From the NCBI GenBank assembly GCA_030377895.1, contig JAUCGB010000002.1, forward strand, positions 1 to 64,000: a stretch of DNA of 64,000 nt. Reading direction: 5' to 3'. Made by a program: the position numbers and the translations under genes. This document shows, piece after piece, positions 33,866-44,400 of the stretch; the first letter of the stretch is position 1, and every line of letters starts with the position of its first letter. The notes under the pieces were generated by a model, which was not told the origin of the DNA, did not search any database, and was given only the letters and a program-made list of their open reading frames with translations. The DNA is from Anaerolineales bacterium HSG24. Lineage in GTDB: Bacteria > Chloroflexota > Anaerolineae > 4572-78 > J111.

Positions 33866-34210
33866 CTGAACGCGAATGATTTAGCCCATGCGGTTTTGGA
33901 AATTGTCGAATCAAAAAAAGCAGCAAATATCCTCATGTTAGACATGAGCGAACTAACCCTATTAGCCGATTACTACGTTTTGTGTGACGCTACTTCTAAT
34001 CGGCAGATTAACGCCATTAAAGATGAACTACTAAAACAGCTAAAGAAAGCCGGAACCCATTTTGTTAGAGTCGAAGGCACTCCCGATTCGGGCTGGATGC
34101 TGGTCGATTTTGGCTCGGTGATAGCTCACATTTTTTCACCGGAACAACGAGCCTACTATCAACTTGAATCGTTGTGGCAAGATGCTCCTGTCGTGGTACG
34201 CATGTTGTAA
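33866..34210 (+). CDS. rsfS: Ribosomal silencing factor RsfS (Iojap family)
   Basis: About 114 aa. RsfS binds ribosomal protein uL14 on the 50S subunit and blocks subunit joining in starvation. Signatures: KKAANILMLDMSELTLLADYYVL, SNRQINAIKDEL, EGTPDSGWMLVDFGSVIAHIFSPEQRAYYQLESLW. Start: the longest frame begins at TTG 33854, but that codon overlaps the GGAGG ribosome site (33856-33860); a CTG at 33866 gives the usual xNAxDLA N-terminus at 5-bp spacing and is preferred, an ATT at 33863 being the other option. It stands alone, without the usual nadD or obg neighbours. Confidence 0.9.
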   Translation: MNANDLAHAVLEIVESKKAANILMLDMSELTLLADYYVLCDATSNRQINAIKDELLKQLKKAGTHFVRVEGTPDSGWMLVDFGSVIAHIFSPEQRAYYQLESLWQDAPVVVRML

Positions 34211-34216
34211 ATTTGG

Positions 34217-34320
34217 TAATAGTGCAGAAGTAGCGATCCGGATCCGTTAGCTACCCGCAAGTTTAGAACTTGCGGGTAGCTTGCGAGTGATAATTCGCGG
34301 GGTTTTTGATTGGCGGTCAT
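34217..34320. repeat. Remnants of family B and family K
   Basis: AATAGTGCAGAAGTAG, the CTACCCGCAAG hairpin (B) and then GATTGGCGGTCAT (K end). The open frame from 34310 through this area is not the true gene start. Confidence 0.55.
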
Positions 34321-34465
34321 ATTCTGCGCCCTATGCTGTCGGCTTCAAGGAAGGTTATCTGGACATGTGCCTTATTCGTTCTTTTCATTATTCGCAAATT
34401 TAACCTGTTTCTATGCCGCGAGATACTCTTTGGCGGCATTTTCATTAGACTTAGAAAATCGTGTC

Positions 34466-36859
34466 ATGGAAAATATATGGTATATTACTCTTATTTGTTT
34501 GATGCTCATACTGTTGATGAGTGCTTGTCAGGTTACAATGGCTACTCCAACCATATCACTGCCAACAGCCACAGTGTCCATTGTTTTACCACCGTCCCCC
34601 ACCCTCAGCCCGACGATTACGCCTCTCTCATCGGTCACCATTGAATCTGAAACTATCGCCATTCCTCAGCCTTCGCCCACCGTCGTACCCGACCCACCCG
34701 GCCCAATTCAACTGATTAGCCGCAAGCCCGATGGTTTTCCCAGCAACGGTGACAGCACCGCACCGGATATATCTGCCGATGGTCGTTGGCTACTGTTTGT
34801 CTCCCGCAGTAACGATTTGGTAGCAAATGATACCAATCAATGCCAGCAAAAAGGGCAAACAGTTGGTTGTGCCGATATTTTTCTGCACGACCGTCAAACC
34901 GGCCTCACTGAGCGGGTCAGCGTGGCTAGTGATGGATCCCAAGCCAATGCCGACAGTTTCAGTCCTCGTGTATCGGGTGACGGCATGGTGATTGTTTTTG
35001 CTTCCCATGCCGACAATTTAGTGGTTGATGATGCCAACGAGGTCAGCGACATATTTATCCATTATCGACCGAGTGGCATCACCCGACTGCTTAGTGGGGC
35101 TGATGATGGTACGATGGCAAATAGTCGTAGTTTTGCCCCATTTATCTCTCAAGATGGGCGATGGGTTGTGTTTACCTCCGAAGCCGATAATCTGATTTTT
35201 GGTGATACCAATGAGTTAGCCGACATTTTTTTATACAACCATGATGCCGGACAATTGACGCGGGTTAGCCTGACCGATACAGGCCAACAGAGTCAACAAA
35301 ATAGCTGGCCCTTGGGCATCTCGGCGCATGGCGAACGGATTCTTTTTGGCTCGGCAGGGTCGTTGTCCGATGGTTTAGACCGAGTTAATCGGCTTTATCT
35401 CCATGAGAATGAGAATAAAGACGAGAATGAGAATAAAAATGAGATAACCCGACAAATCATCCAAGATCAAAGTGGTTTGGGGCTGTTTTCTGCTAGTTTA
35501 TCTGCTGATGGGCGTTGGTTAGTCTATCAAACTTTCATGGGGCATTGGGATATTACGCGCTATGATTTGGAAACAAATACCGAGCAACAAGCAAATTTGG
35601 CGAGTAATGGTCAACCAGCCAATTTTGACAGTTTTTCCCCCGTAATTTCCGCTGATGGTAGCCGAGTCGCCTTCTCTTCTCGGGCTACCAATCTCACTCC
35701 CTATGATACCAATCGTCAAGAAGATATTTTTTTACACGACTATCAAACTGAACAGACGACGCTACTCAGTCAAAATGAAGCAGGGGTGCAGGGTGACGGT
35801 TTGAGCGATCTGCCCGCCATCTCTGCTGATGGAGAAGTCGTGGCCTTCGTCTCTATGGCCGATATATTAACTGGACAGGCTACGCAAAATCGCAATATTT
35901 ACGTGGCTCAATTAGACCTAAGGACGATAAATCGTGAGACAAACGATTCGGGCACGGCCTTAAATACGCTTCAGTTTAATCAACAACAGTTCTCGCCCGA
36001 TTTTCCAATTTCGCAGGTCAAGGTCAGCCCCGATAATGAGCAACTGGCTGTGGTCGGGCAAGGCGGCGCGTTTGTCTACACCTTGCCCGATGTCGAACTA
36101 TATCAACCTTGGTGGATTGGCTCGATTGATGATGTGACATGGTCGCCCGATAGTTACAGTATCGCCACCACCAGCCAAGATGGAGCCGTGCCGGTGTGGG
36201 ATGTTGGCACGGGCGGCAAGGTGAATCTGTTAGGGTTGTTGATTGGGGATGATGAGATAAGCTGGCAACCTGTCGCCGATTGGTCGCCTGACGGTCATTT
36301 TGTGGCCAGTAATAGTATTGATGAGCAGGTCTATTTGTGGCGAGTTGTCTCGGCCACGGCGGAGATTATTCTCAATGAAGATGGAGCGTATGGGGTTAAT
36401 GCCGTCGCCTGGTCGCCCGATGGTCAGCAGTTGGCGGTCAGCGATTCGGATGCGGTGCGAGTGTGGGAGATTGAGTCGAAGCAAAGTCGGGTGATTTTAC
36501 CGAGCGCGCCATATCGGGTTTCCGAACTCGCATGGTCGGAGGAGGGGACTAAACTGGCCTTTGGTAGCGAACTGCTGGCCGATGGACGGGGATTGGTTCA
36601 CGTAAAAGACTTGTCAGGCGGCATGGGCCTTTTTGAAGGGCCAACGCATCCGGTTAACAGTGTGGCATGGTTGCCGGACGAGATTCTCGTTTCGGGCAGT
36701 GCCGATGGGGTGTGGCTGTGGGACGTGTCAACCGGAGAGACCATGATATTTGATGGCTTAGGAACTGTCACCACCGTCGATTGGTCAGCCGATGGGCGTT
36801 ATCTCGTGGCTGGCACAGCAGAGGGAACGATCTATATCTGGTCGGTGGTGACAGAATGA
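34466..36859 (+). CDS. Lipoprotein with TolB-like and WD40 propellers
   Basis: A 797-aa protein when started at MENIWYITL (34466), which gives a clean signal peptide and lipobox LMSAC; the frame to 34310 lacks support. After a Pro/Thr/Ser linker, residues about 75-430 carry PD40/TolB-like repeats (ISADGRWLLFVSRSNDLV, ISADGSRVAFSSRATNL), and about 490-797 carry WD40 repeats (WSPDGQQLAVSDSDAVRVWE). Likely anchored outside the membrane as a binding scaffold; no enzyme motif is seen. LHENENKDENENKNE at about 310-325 reflects a short GAGAATGAGAATAA repeat. The ribosome site is weak. Confidence 0.85.
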   Translation: MENIWYITLICLMLILLMSACQVTMATPTISLPTATVSIVLPPSPTLSPTITPLSSVTIESETIAIPQPSPTVVPDPPGPIQLISRKPDGFPSNGDSTAPDISADGRWLLFVSRSNDLVANDTNQCQQKGQTVGCADIFLHDRQTGLTERVSVASDGSQANADSFSPRVSGDGMVIVFASHADNLVVDDANEVSDIFIHYRPSGITRLLSGADDGTMANSRSFAPFISQDGRWVVFTSEADNLIFGDTNELADIFLYNHDAGQLTRVSLTDTGQQSQQNSWPLGISAHGERILFGSAGSLSDGLDRVNRLYLHENENKDENENKNEITRQIIQDQSGLGLFSASLSADGRWLVYQTFMGHWDITRYDLETNTEQQANLASNGQPANFDSFSPVISADGSRVAFSSRATNLTPYDTNRQEDIFLHDYQTEQTTLLSQNEAGVQGDGLSDLPAISADGEVVAFVSMADILTGQATQNRNIYVAQLDLRTINRETNDSGTALNTLQFNQQQFSPDFPISQVKVSPDNEQLAVVGQGGAFVYTLPDVELYQPWWIGSIDDVTWSPDSYSIATTSQDGAVPVWDVGTGGKVNLLGLLIGDDEISWQPVADWSPDGHFVASNSIDEQVYLWRVVSATAEIILNEDGAYGVNAVAWSPDGQQLAVSDSDAVRVWEIESKQSRVILPSAPYRVSELAWSEEGTKLAFGSELLADGRGLVHVKDLSGGMGLFEGPTHPVNSVAWLPDEILVSGSADGVWLWDVSTGETMIFDGLGTVTTVDWSADGRYLVAGTAEGTIYIWSVVTE

Positions 36860-36952
36860 TTGGAGATTTTAGATTATAGTCTTATAATGAGCCATCCTAT
36901 CTACGTCGAACGGATAACATATACCGTTTAGAATCCAAGTATCTGTTTATCC

Positions 36953-37257
36953 CTGATGCTAACGGAATCTTTGGCGAGAACACTACAGCGGATACTTCAA
37001 AACTCAACGGATATATTTCGCCAATAACGGTATTTCTTTGCTATTTACAGTGATTATATACGGATAAAAACCATCCGTTCCGTAGTTAAGTATCCGTTGT
37101 ACAGTCTTTCAGATAAAGATTTTCACTCGGATAGACAGACCCTAAAGGTTTCTAAAACCTTTAGGGTATTGAACTGCATATACGGATGAAAACCATCCGT
37201 TCCGTAGTTAAGTATCCGTTGTAGTATTGATTCCGGCTAAACCAAAGAAAAAGTTAG
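36953..37257. repeat. Family A, inverted and split by a family H element
   Basis: Family A arms (CTGATGCTAACGGAATC, CCGTAGTTAAGTATCCG) surround a family H piece from about 37102 to 37180 (CAGTCTTTCAGATAAAG, then CCCTAAAGGTTT / AAACCTTTAGGG). The A end is then repeated (two copies of CCATCCGTTCCGTAGTTAAG). Upstream, 36860-36952 shows nothing clear. Confidence 0.65.
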
Positions 37258-37259
37258 GT

Positions 37260-37991
37260 TTATCCCAACCTGCCCGTACATAGAAAATCTTGGCGACAGG
37301 TGGGTGGTCGGTCGGCGCATTGACTGTTTAGGCGCATGCCAAAGTAGGGTGACGGATCGAGCGTGTTCAGAAGATCGGTCTCATTGAGGAACTTACCTTT
37401 TTCATCTGACAAAACAATGCTAAAATGGAGGTGGGTACTAACTGACCGCCATGACCCACCATTATAATCACCCTGATACCCCAACAACATCCCCTGTTTA
37501 ACTGGCAGTTCATAAGTACCCGGCGAAATCTGCTCGATAATGTAACTATTACCAGCTTCATCCGCCATGTGTGCGTAGTAGGTCCATATCTGTCGATTCG
37601 GTTTGATCGGGTCTTCGGGATGGCGAATAACCACTGCACTTTTCCAATTTGGTAACCGAGTCAAAAATCCATCATAAGCCGCGTACACCGGCGTAACCCC
37701 ATTCCCCTCCAAACCAAAAATATCCAATCCAGAATGATTCACCGTTCCCAAAATACTATCTCCGTAGGTGATCCCAATCCAACCGTCGGTCGGCACGACA
37801 AATGGGGCATCCGTACATCGGTCTAGGCTGGTGGCTTGTGGCAAATCAGCCCACCCGATTTGAGATGTGGGCCATAAAAACCGGAGATAGTCGAATACAC
37901 CTTGATGTTGTAAATAGGTATACGCGTCGTCGATGACCATGCAGGTAAATAGAATTAGAATAATCACAATAGCTAGTTTGATTTGTTTCAT
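37260..37991 (-). CDS. M23-family metallopeptidase (LytM-like), membrane anchored
   Basis: A 243-aa protein if begun at MKQIKLAIVI, with AGAGG upstream; two earlier Mets are less likely. One TM helix about 6-22 and an outside M23 domain with the zinc motifs HSGLD and HLHFS (the H-x-H pair). These enzymes cut peptidoglycan cross-links or act as activators. TYYAHMADE fits the domain core. The end CTGRLG and the TAA lie at the edge of a family A repeat. Single-gene unit, opposite to its neighbours. Confidence 0.85.
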   Translation of the reverse strand: MKQIKLAIVIILILFTCMVIDDAYTYLQHQGVFDYLRFLWPTSQIGWADLPQATSLDRCTDAPFVVPTDGWIGITYGDSILGTVNHSGLDIFGLEGNGVTPVYAAYDGFLTRLPNWKSAVVIRHPEDPIKPNRQIWTYYAHMADEAGNSYIIEQISPGTYELPVKQGMLLGYQGDYNGGSWRSVSTHLHFSIVLSDEKGKFLNETDLLNTLDPSPYFGMRLNSQCADRPPTCRQDFLCTGRLG

Positions 37992-38123
37992 TATATTGCC
38001 TCTTTTCATTCTTGTCAGAATATAGGCTAAGACGGTTGGCAAAGCAAGCTTTGCACTCATGCATCAGCAGGATAACGTTTGTTTTAATCTAAGAAAGTTG
38101 TATTGTATTCCGTATTATATATT

Positions 38124-38230
38124 GTTTTAACGAATGTAGCACAGGCTTCAGCCTGTGTTTTAACGAATGTAGCACAGGCTTCAGCCTGTGTTTTAACGAA
38201 TGTAGCACAGGCTTCAGCCTGTGTTTTAAT
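38124..38230. repeat. 33-bp unit repeated three times
   Basis: GTTTTAACGAATGTAGCACA + GGCTTCAGCCTGT, a hairpin per unit, three direct copies without spacers of different sequence; not CRISPR. Confidence 0.8.
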
Positions 38231-38236
38231 CACAAT

Positions 38237-38381
38237 CTTGCTACCCGACAAAGTGGTTTAGGGAAGGCTAAAACAGGGGCACAGAGGAAAAAATAAATCG
38301 CTTTTTCTCTGTGAAGCTCTGTGTTCCTCTGTGAAACTCTGTGCTAATTAGTTTTAGCTAACTTTTCTGTCGGGTACTGAG
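38237..38381. mobile_element. Family D MITE copy 5 (145 bp, 8-bp target duplication)
   Basis: ATCACAAT directly before (38229-38236) and after (38382-38389). It splits a CACAATCTAAAGATTGTG palindrome. Ends CTTGCTACCCGACAAAG and, inverted, CTCAGTACCCGACAG. Confidence 0.87.
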
Positions 38382-38453
38382 ATCACAATCTAAAGATTGT
38401 GCTACATCTCATCAAAACAACATGGAATACGGAATACCAGAAAGAGAAGAAAA

Positions 38454-41400
38454 ATGATGTATCGTAAATTGTCTTATTGGTTTGTTATCACTAGCATCTC
38501 ATTAGTCATCATGGGTTTGGGATTGGCTCAAGCCCAAGGCGGTGGTATTTTTGTTGATACGGGGCAGGAGTTTAGCGACCCACAAGAGTCGTTGGATGTT
38601 GGACTGGCCGATTTTGATGGGGATGGTGACTTGGATGCCTTTATCGTTAACGGCAACAATCAACCCAACCAAATCTGGTTTAGTCAGGGTAACGGTCTAT
38701 ATTCTGCCGGATCGCAAGCACCGGGCGAATCGACCAGTCAGGCCATCGCGGTGGGCGATATTGACGGGGATAAAGATATCGACGCGTTTGTGGCTAACGA
38801 CGGCCCGAACTATATCTGGTTTAACGCCGGAGACGGCAACTTTACCAGTGGCGTTGGATTAGGTGATTCCAACAGTCAAGGGGTAGCCTTGGGCGACCTG
38901 AATGGGGATGCCTTGACCGATACGATTGTGGCTAACAACGGGCCAAACGCGATTTGGCTTAACGATGGCGGCGTGTTCAGCACCACTGTTCCAATGCTAG
39001 GCACGGGCAACAGTCAGGATGTGGCGGTGGCCGATTTTAACGGGGACGGTGCGTTGGACTTGTTTGTAGCCAACAATGGCCCGAACACGGTTTGGCTCAA
39101 CAAAGGGGATGGCACATTTACCGATACCCTACAATCGCTGGGCAACCTGAACAGTCGGGCGGTCTCGGTGGGAGATGTGGACGGTAAAAACGGACCTGAC
39201 GTGTTGGTCGCCAACCGAGGTGATAACAACATGATCTGGTTCAATGATGGCACGGGATACTTCACCCGCGACGCGCAGGGCACTGCCGACCAGCAGAATT
39301 TGGGAGTTGGTTTCAATGAAGATGCCGTGTTGAGCGACCTCGACGGGGATGGTGATTTGGATGCTTTTGTCGTGGCCGAGGCGATTTCCAATCAGGTCTG
39401 GATGAATGATGGAGCAGGCAGCTTTAGCAACAGTGGGCAATCGTTGGGCAGTGGGGCCAGCTACGGGGTGGCGATTGGCGACATTAACGGGGATGGTATG
39501 CCCGATGCCTTTGTCGCCAACAAAGACGAATCTCACACAGTCTGGCTCAACTTCGGTAAGCTGGACGTGGTTCGAATTCGCATGACTCCCGCGCCGGTCA
39601 GCGACCAAGCCGAACGGAACAACCCGATTATCGTACCTTATGCCGATACGGAAAATATCTCTAACGACGGCAACTTGACAGTGCATGGGCATCATAGTGG
39701 ACAGTTCAGTGGCAGTAGTTCGATTGGCCCGCGCTCCATTACCTATACTGCCGCCAGTAACTTTAAGGCTGGTGAACTGATACAGATTTCTACCTTCACC
39801 GACAGCACCAACGCCAATGCCTACGTATGGCAATTTTGGGGCAAAACTGATGGTGGGGTCGGTAAATTTGGCGCAGGTATGGAAACCGCAGACAGCACCG
39901 CCAAGCATAATGATGTGGTGATTGGTGACTTGGACGGCGACAGCTCGCTCGATGCCTTTGTGGTGCTTGATGGTGGGAATCGGATCTGGAAAAACTCCGG
40001 CTCAGGAAGCATGTCTCCTTTTGGTACTGCTATGGGTAGTTCTAATAGTAACGCTGTAGCCTTGGGCGACTTTGACGGCGACGGTTACTTGGATGCCGTC
40101 GTTGCCAACGGACGTAACGACGACACCTCTCAGCCGAATCAGGTCTGGATGAATGATGGAAGTGGTAACTTTAGCAATAGTGGACAAAGTTTAGGCGAGG
40201 CAAATAGTCAAGCTGTGGCTGTAGGCGACCTTGACGGCGACGGTGATTTGGACATTTTTGTCGGTAACGGCTGGAACCCCACAACGATTGCTCCTCCCAT
40301 CGGACATCAGAATGTTGTTTGGATTAACAACGGCTCTGGCGGTTTTACCATCGGGCAAACAATGAACGATTACACCTCAGCCAGTGCGGTGGCGTTGGGT
40401 GACTTTGACGAAGATGGCGATTTGGATGCCTTCGTTACCAACGATAACCAACTGATAAATGACAATGACCGACTTGACCAGCTATGGCTCAATGACGGGC
40501 AGGGCCAGTTTAGTAAAAGTTCGCAAGTTTTTTGGGAGAGTCATGGATCCAACAGTACCAGCGCGGTCTTAGGTGATATAAACAACGATGGTTATCTGGA
40601 TATCGTCATTGGGAACGAGGGTGGGGTTAACCAAATCTGGCTGAACAACGGCCCGCAAGGAAGTTATGGTTTGGGGCAAAGGGTGATAGACTCCGCAGAT
40701 TTTAAGTTTATCCCCAATCAGTCAGTGATATGGCCTTATAGTAACAAAACCCATGATGTCGGTTTAGGTGACTTTAATAACGATGGTTGTTTAGATTTAG
40801 TGCTGGTGGCTAACGGGCCAGATAGTTTTGGCCTTATCTTTGCCAACCAATGTGAGCAACAACTCATCCCGACGGCCGATTATGGCAATTATGCCGCTAA
40901 CCCTATCTTCAAAAATTTGTTGACCCATTTAGCACCACCGAGTCAGATGCAGGCGGTGCAGATTGGTGACATGGACGGGGATGGTGATATGGACGTATTC
41001 ATCGCCACTGCCGACTCTGGTTCCTACAAGTCTGACCGAGTGTGGATTAATCAGGATGATATTAAAGTCATCCGCACCGATCCGCCTCAAAATGGGAGAA
41101 CTATCGCCGATATCAACCAAGTTGAGGTGGAGTTCAGCCGAGGTATCGACTCGAGTTCGGTCAACACCACCACCTTTAGCGTGTGGGGGCAACAAACTGG
41201 CTACTTCGATGCTGATAGTTATCAGGTTCCCGCCCACCTCACCAGCACCATGCGGCTGATCAAATCGGATAGCCCCAAGTTCAAGCCCGGTGAGTTGATT
41301 TTTGGGGGCGTACAAAAAATTATGGCTGATGATGGAGTGGAACTACCCACTCCCCACATGTGGCAGTTTTGGGGCCAAGCGATTGGTGGCTCTGGGGTGT

Positions 41401-44400
41401 TTGCCGAGTTACAGTCGATTGCCAATACAAACAACAGTCAGGATATCGCTCTGGCAAACATCGACGATGATCCCAATGACCGGATTGATGCCTTTGTGGC
41501 CAATAGAGATGGGCCAAATCTATTTTACCAGCACACCGGAGGTAATCCGGACATCTTCCTCACCTCCTCTCCAACTACATTGCCTGGGGACACTCAAAGT
41601 AACGGTGTGGCTTTGGCCGATTTTAATCGAGATGGTTTCATGGATGCCTTGGTTGCCAACACCGGTGAAAATGAGTTGGTTACAGATGTCGGTTCCCAAT
41701 CGACGGGGGTAAAATCTACCAATCCGATCACCACCTCTTTCGATAGTCGAGACGTGGCCGTGGGTGACTTTGGCAGTTTAATAGTTAACGATCAGGGTGA
41801 GCTTGTACTCGCGGCGGTTGACGGTTATCTGGACGCGGTTTTTGTCAACTATGGGGCAGACAACTACGTCTGGCTCAATAACAAAGCTGGTGGATTCATC
41901 AGCAGTACCCTGAGTAGTGCCAACCAGAACAGCCAAGGCGTGGTGGTGGGTGATGTCAGCAACGATGGACGGCTGGACATCATCATCGCCAACGACGGCA
42001 ATAACGAGGTGTGGCTCAATGACGGAGTGGGAGGTTTTAATTATAGTGAACGCCGAGAACATACCCCCGGCGAGGGAAGCAACAGCACCGATCTGGCCTT
42101 AGCCGATTTTAACGGCAATGGTTCCTTAGATTTGGTGGTGGTTAACGCCGATGGGCTGGATTATGTCTGGTTTAATGATGGTTTGGGCAATTTTCAAGAG
42201 AAAAATCGAGAAACTCTGCCCGGCTCTGACCAAGTTGTCTCCAACGGAGTGGAGGTGATTGATGTGGATGGTGATGATGATTTTGACATCTTCGTCGCCG
42301 CAAAGGGGGCCAACAAAGTTTGGCTTAACGAGCCGGTTGACCCAAAAGGGCCGTTCATCATGGGTGAGCCACTCCAAGGCACGGTCAACACCGCCGACAG
42401 TCAAGCTATTGCCGTGGGTGATGTGGATGGCGATGGCGACGTGGATGCCTTCATCGTCAACAACGGAAGCACCAGCCGAGTTTGGGCCAACATCCCGTGG
42501 CCGAAGTTCATCATCAGCAAAGTGGTTGAACCAGCCACGGTTGTGCAACCGAGTGATAAGCTAACTTACACCATCACCATCACCAATGGCGGTGATTTGG
42601 TGGCGAATGATGTGGTGATAACCGACCTGATTCCGACTGGGGCAATTTATGGTAAAGCGATTGAACAGTGGGATGTGGGGGCGTTGAACATCAATGCCAC
42701 AACCTCGGTCAGCTTTCCGGTGACGGTGGGGCTAGCGACCGACAACATTGTTAATGACGAGTACCGTGTCACCTCCCAAGAAATTACGGTCGGGCGCGTC
42801 GGTAACAAGGTCGAGAGTGAAGTCCAAATTCCAATTGAGGAAATTAAGATTATCGGGCCTATTACCGGCTTTATGGGGGTTGATTATCACTTTACGGTAC
42901 AGGTTAGCCCAACTTACGCCACCACGCCGTTTGTTTATCGCTGGCAAAGTAACGGCACACAAAGTGGCCCAACCGAGATATTCAGTCAATCGTTGACCTC
43001 GAACCTAGGCACAATTTCCTGGAATGGCAAAGATAAACTGGGTCGCCAGCCGATTACAGTGACGGTGCAGAACCCACAAAACGAGAGAGAGGCCGTTCAC
43101 TTTATCACCCTGACCACCAACGCGGTGGAACTGGTGCGGATCGAAGGGCCAACCGAACTGGCTGTGGGGCAAGCCTACAGCTTTACCGGCAAAGCTGGCC
43201 CACCGGAGGCGACCACACCTATCACCTATACTTGGCAGGCTGATGGGCAGGACGTTTCGACTCCAGCATGGGTCAACGCCTTTACCCACACCATCCCCTA
43301 CACCTGGGATAGTCCGGGGCAAAAGACGATCATCCTCTCGGCCACCAACTTTGGCGATGTGGTGACGGCTACCCATGTGGTGACGGTGCAGATTCCGCCG
43401 CAACAGGTGGTCATCACCGGGCCGATTACCGGGCCAATCAACATAGGGCATGTCTTTACCGCGACTAGTAGTCCGATTACGACCAGCGTACCGCTAACGT
43501 ATATCTGGCAGGCCAGTAATCAGACGATTACCGAGGTCTACCGTAGCGACCTAAGGCACACCATCCCCCTAACATGGGATGAGGCAGGGCCACAGGTCAT
43601 CACCGTCACCGCCATTAATGCAGGTGGTTCGGCCATGACGACTCACACCATCACCACCAACCTGTTTGGGATCTGTCAGCCGATTACGGGGGTCATGCTC
43701 AGTCGGTATCCGACCAATCAACTGACCACTGATACCAAGATACAGTTTAAGGTAGACATCACCGAGGGCGATCCCTTCTCCTATACCTGGACGCTGGACG
43801 GGGTTTTGCAAGATGAACAGCGCGGTACGTGGGAGCATCAGTTCCCGACGGCCATGAGCTACGTCGTCGGGGTGACGGTCACGAATGATTGTACTCCGCT
43901 CGACCATTACCTGACCGAAACGGTAGTGATTACTGATGTAATCGACAAGGCTGATTTGTCTCAGTCCTATAAAATGGTTAGCTTTACCGACTTTGACGTT
44001 GGAGATAGGCTGACCTATACCATCTTTATCCGTAATATTAGCAATATTCCGGCTTTTGGTACGACGTTGACCGATCCTATCCCTGCGGACGTGTTGTATG
44101 TTTCTGAGACGGCGATGGTTAATGGGCAGGCGTTGACCAACATTTCAGCGACGGGACCAATTGTTTGGTCAGGCGATGTTTATTCGGGTACGCCGGTGGT
44201 GATTAGTTTTGCGGTTGAGGTATTAACGACGACTAATCCAATTACCAATATCGCTACCCTCACCTATTCGGGCACAGACATGCTACTACAGCAAGTATCT
44301 AACTATAATCCCGGCTTTACCCTGAGCATCAACGAGGGGGCATTGTATACCAATATTCCGACCGTCACCCTGCGTTATTCATGGACAGAGCCGTCAGTAG

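Noticed and set aside
38124-38230. Three 33-bp direct repeats as a possible CRISPR array
   Set aside because: The units abut with no unique spacers and no cas gene is near.
38397-38453. Longer start for the giant FG-GAP protein
   Set aside because: The extra 19 codons translate repeat sequence and would put a basic stretch before the signal peptide.
39129-39908. 259-aa minus-strand frame and similar ones under the FG-GAP genes
   Set aside because: Antisense of FG-GAP repeats, whose GAT/GGC-rich codons leave the opposite strand open.
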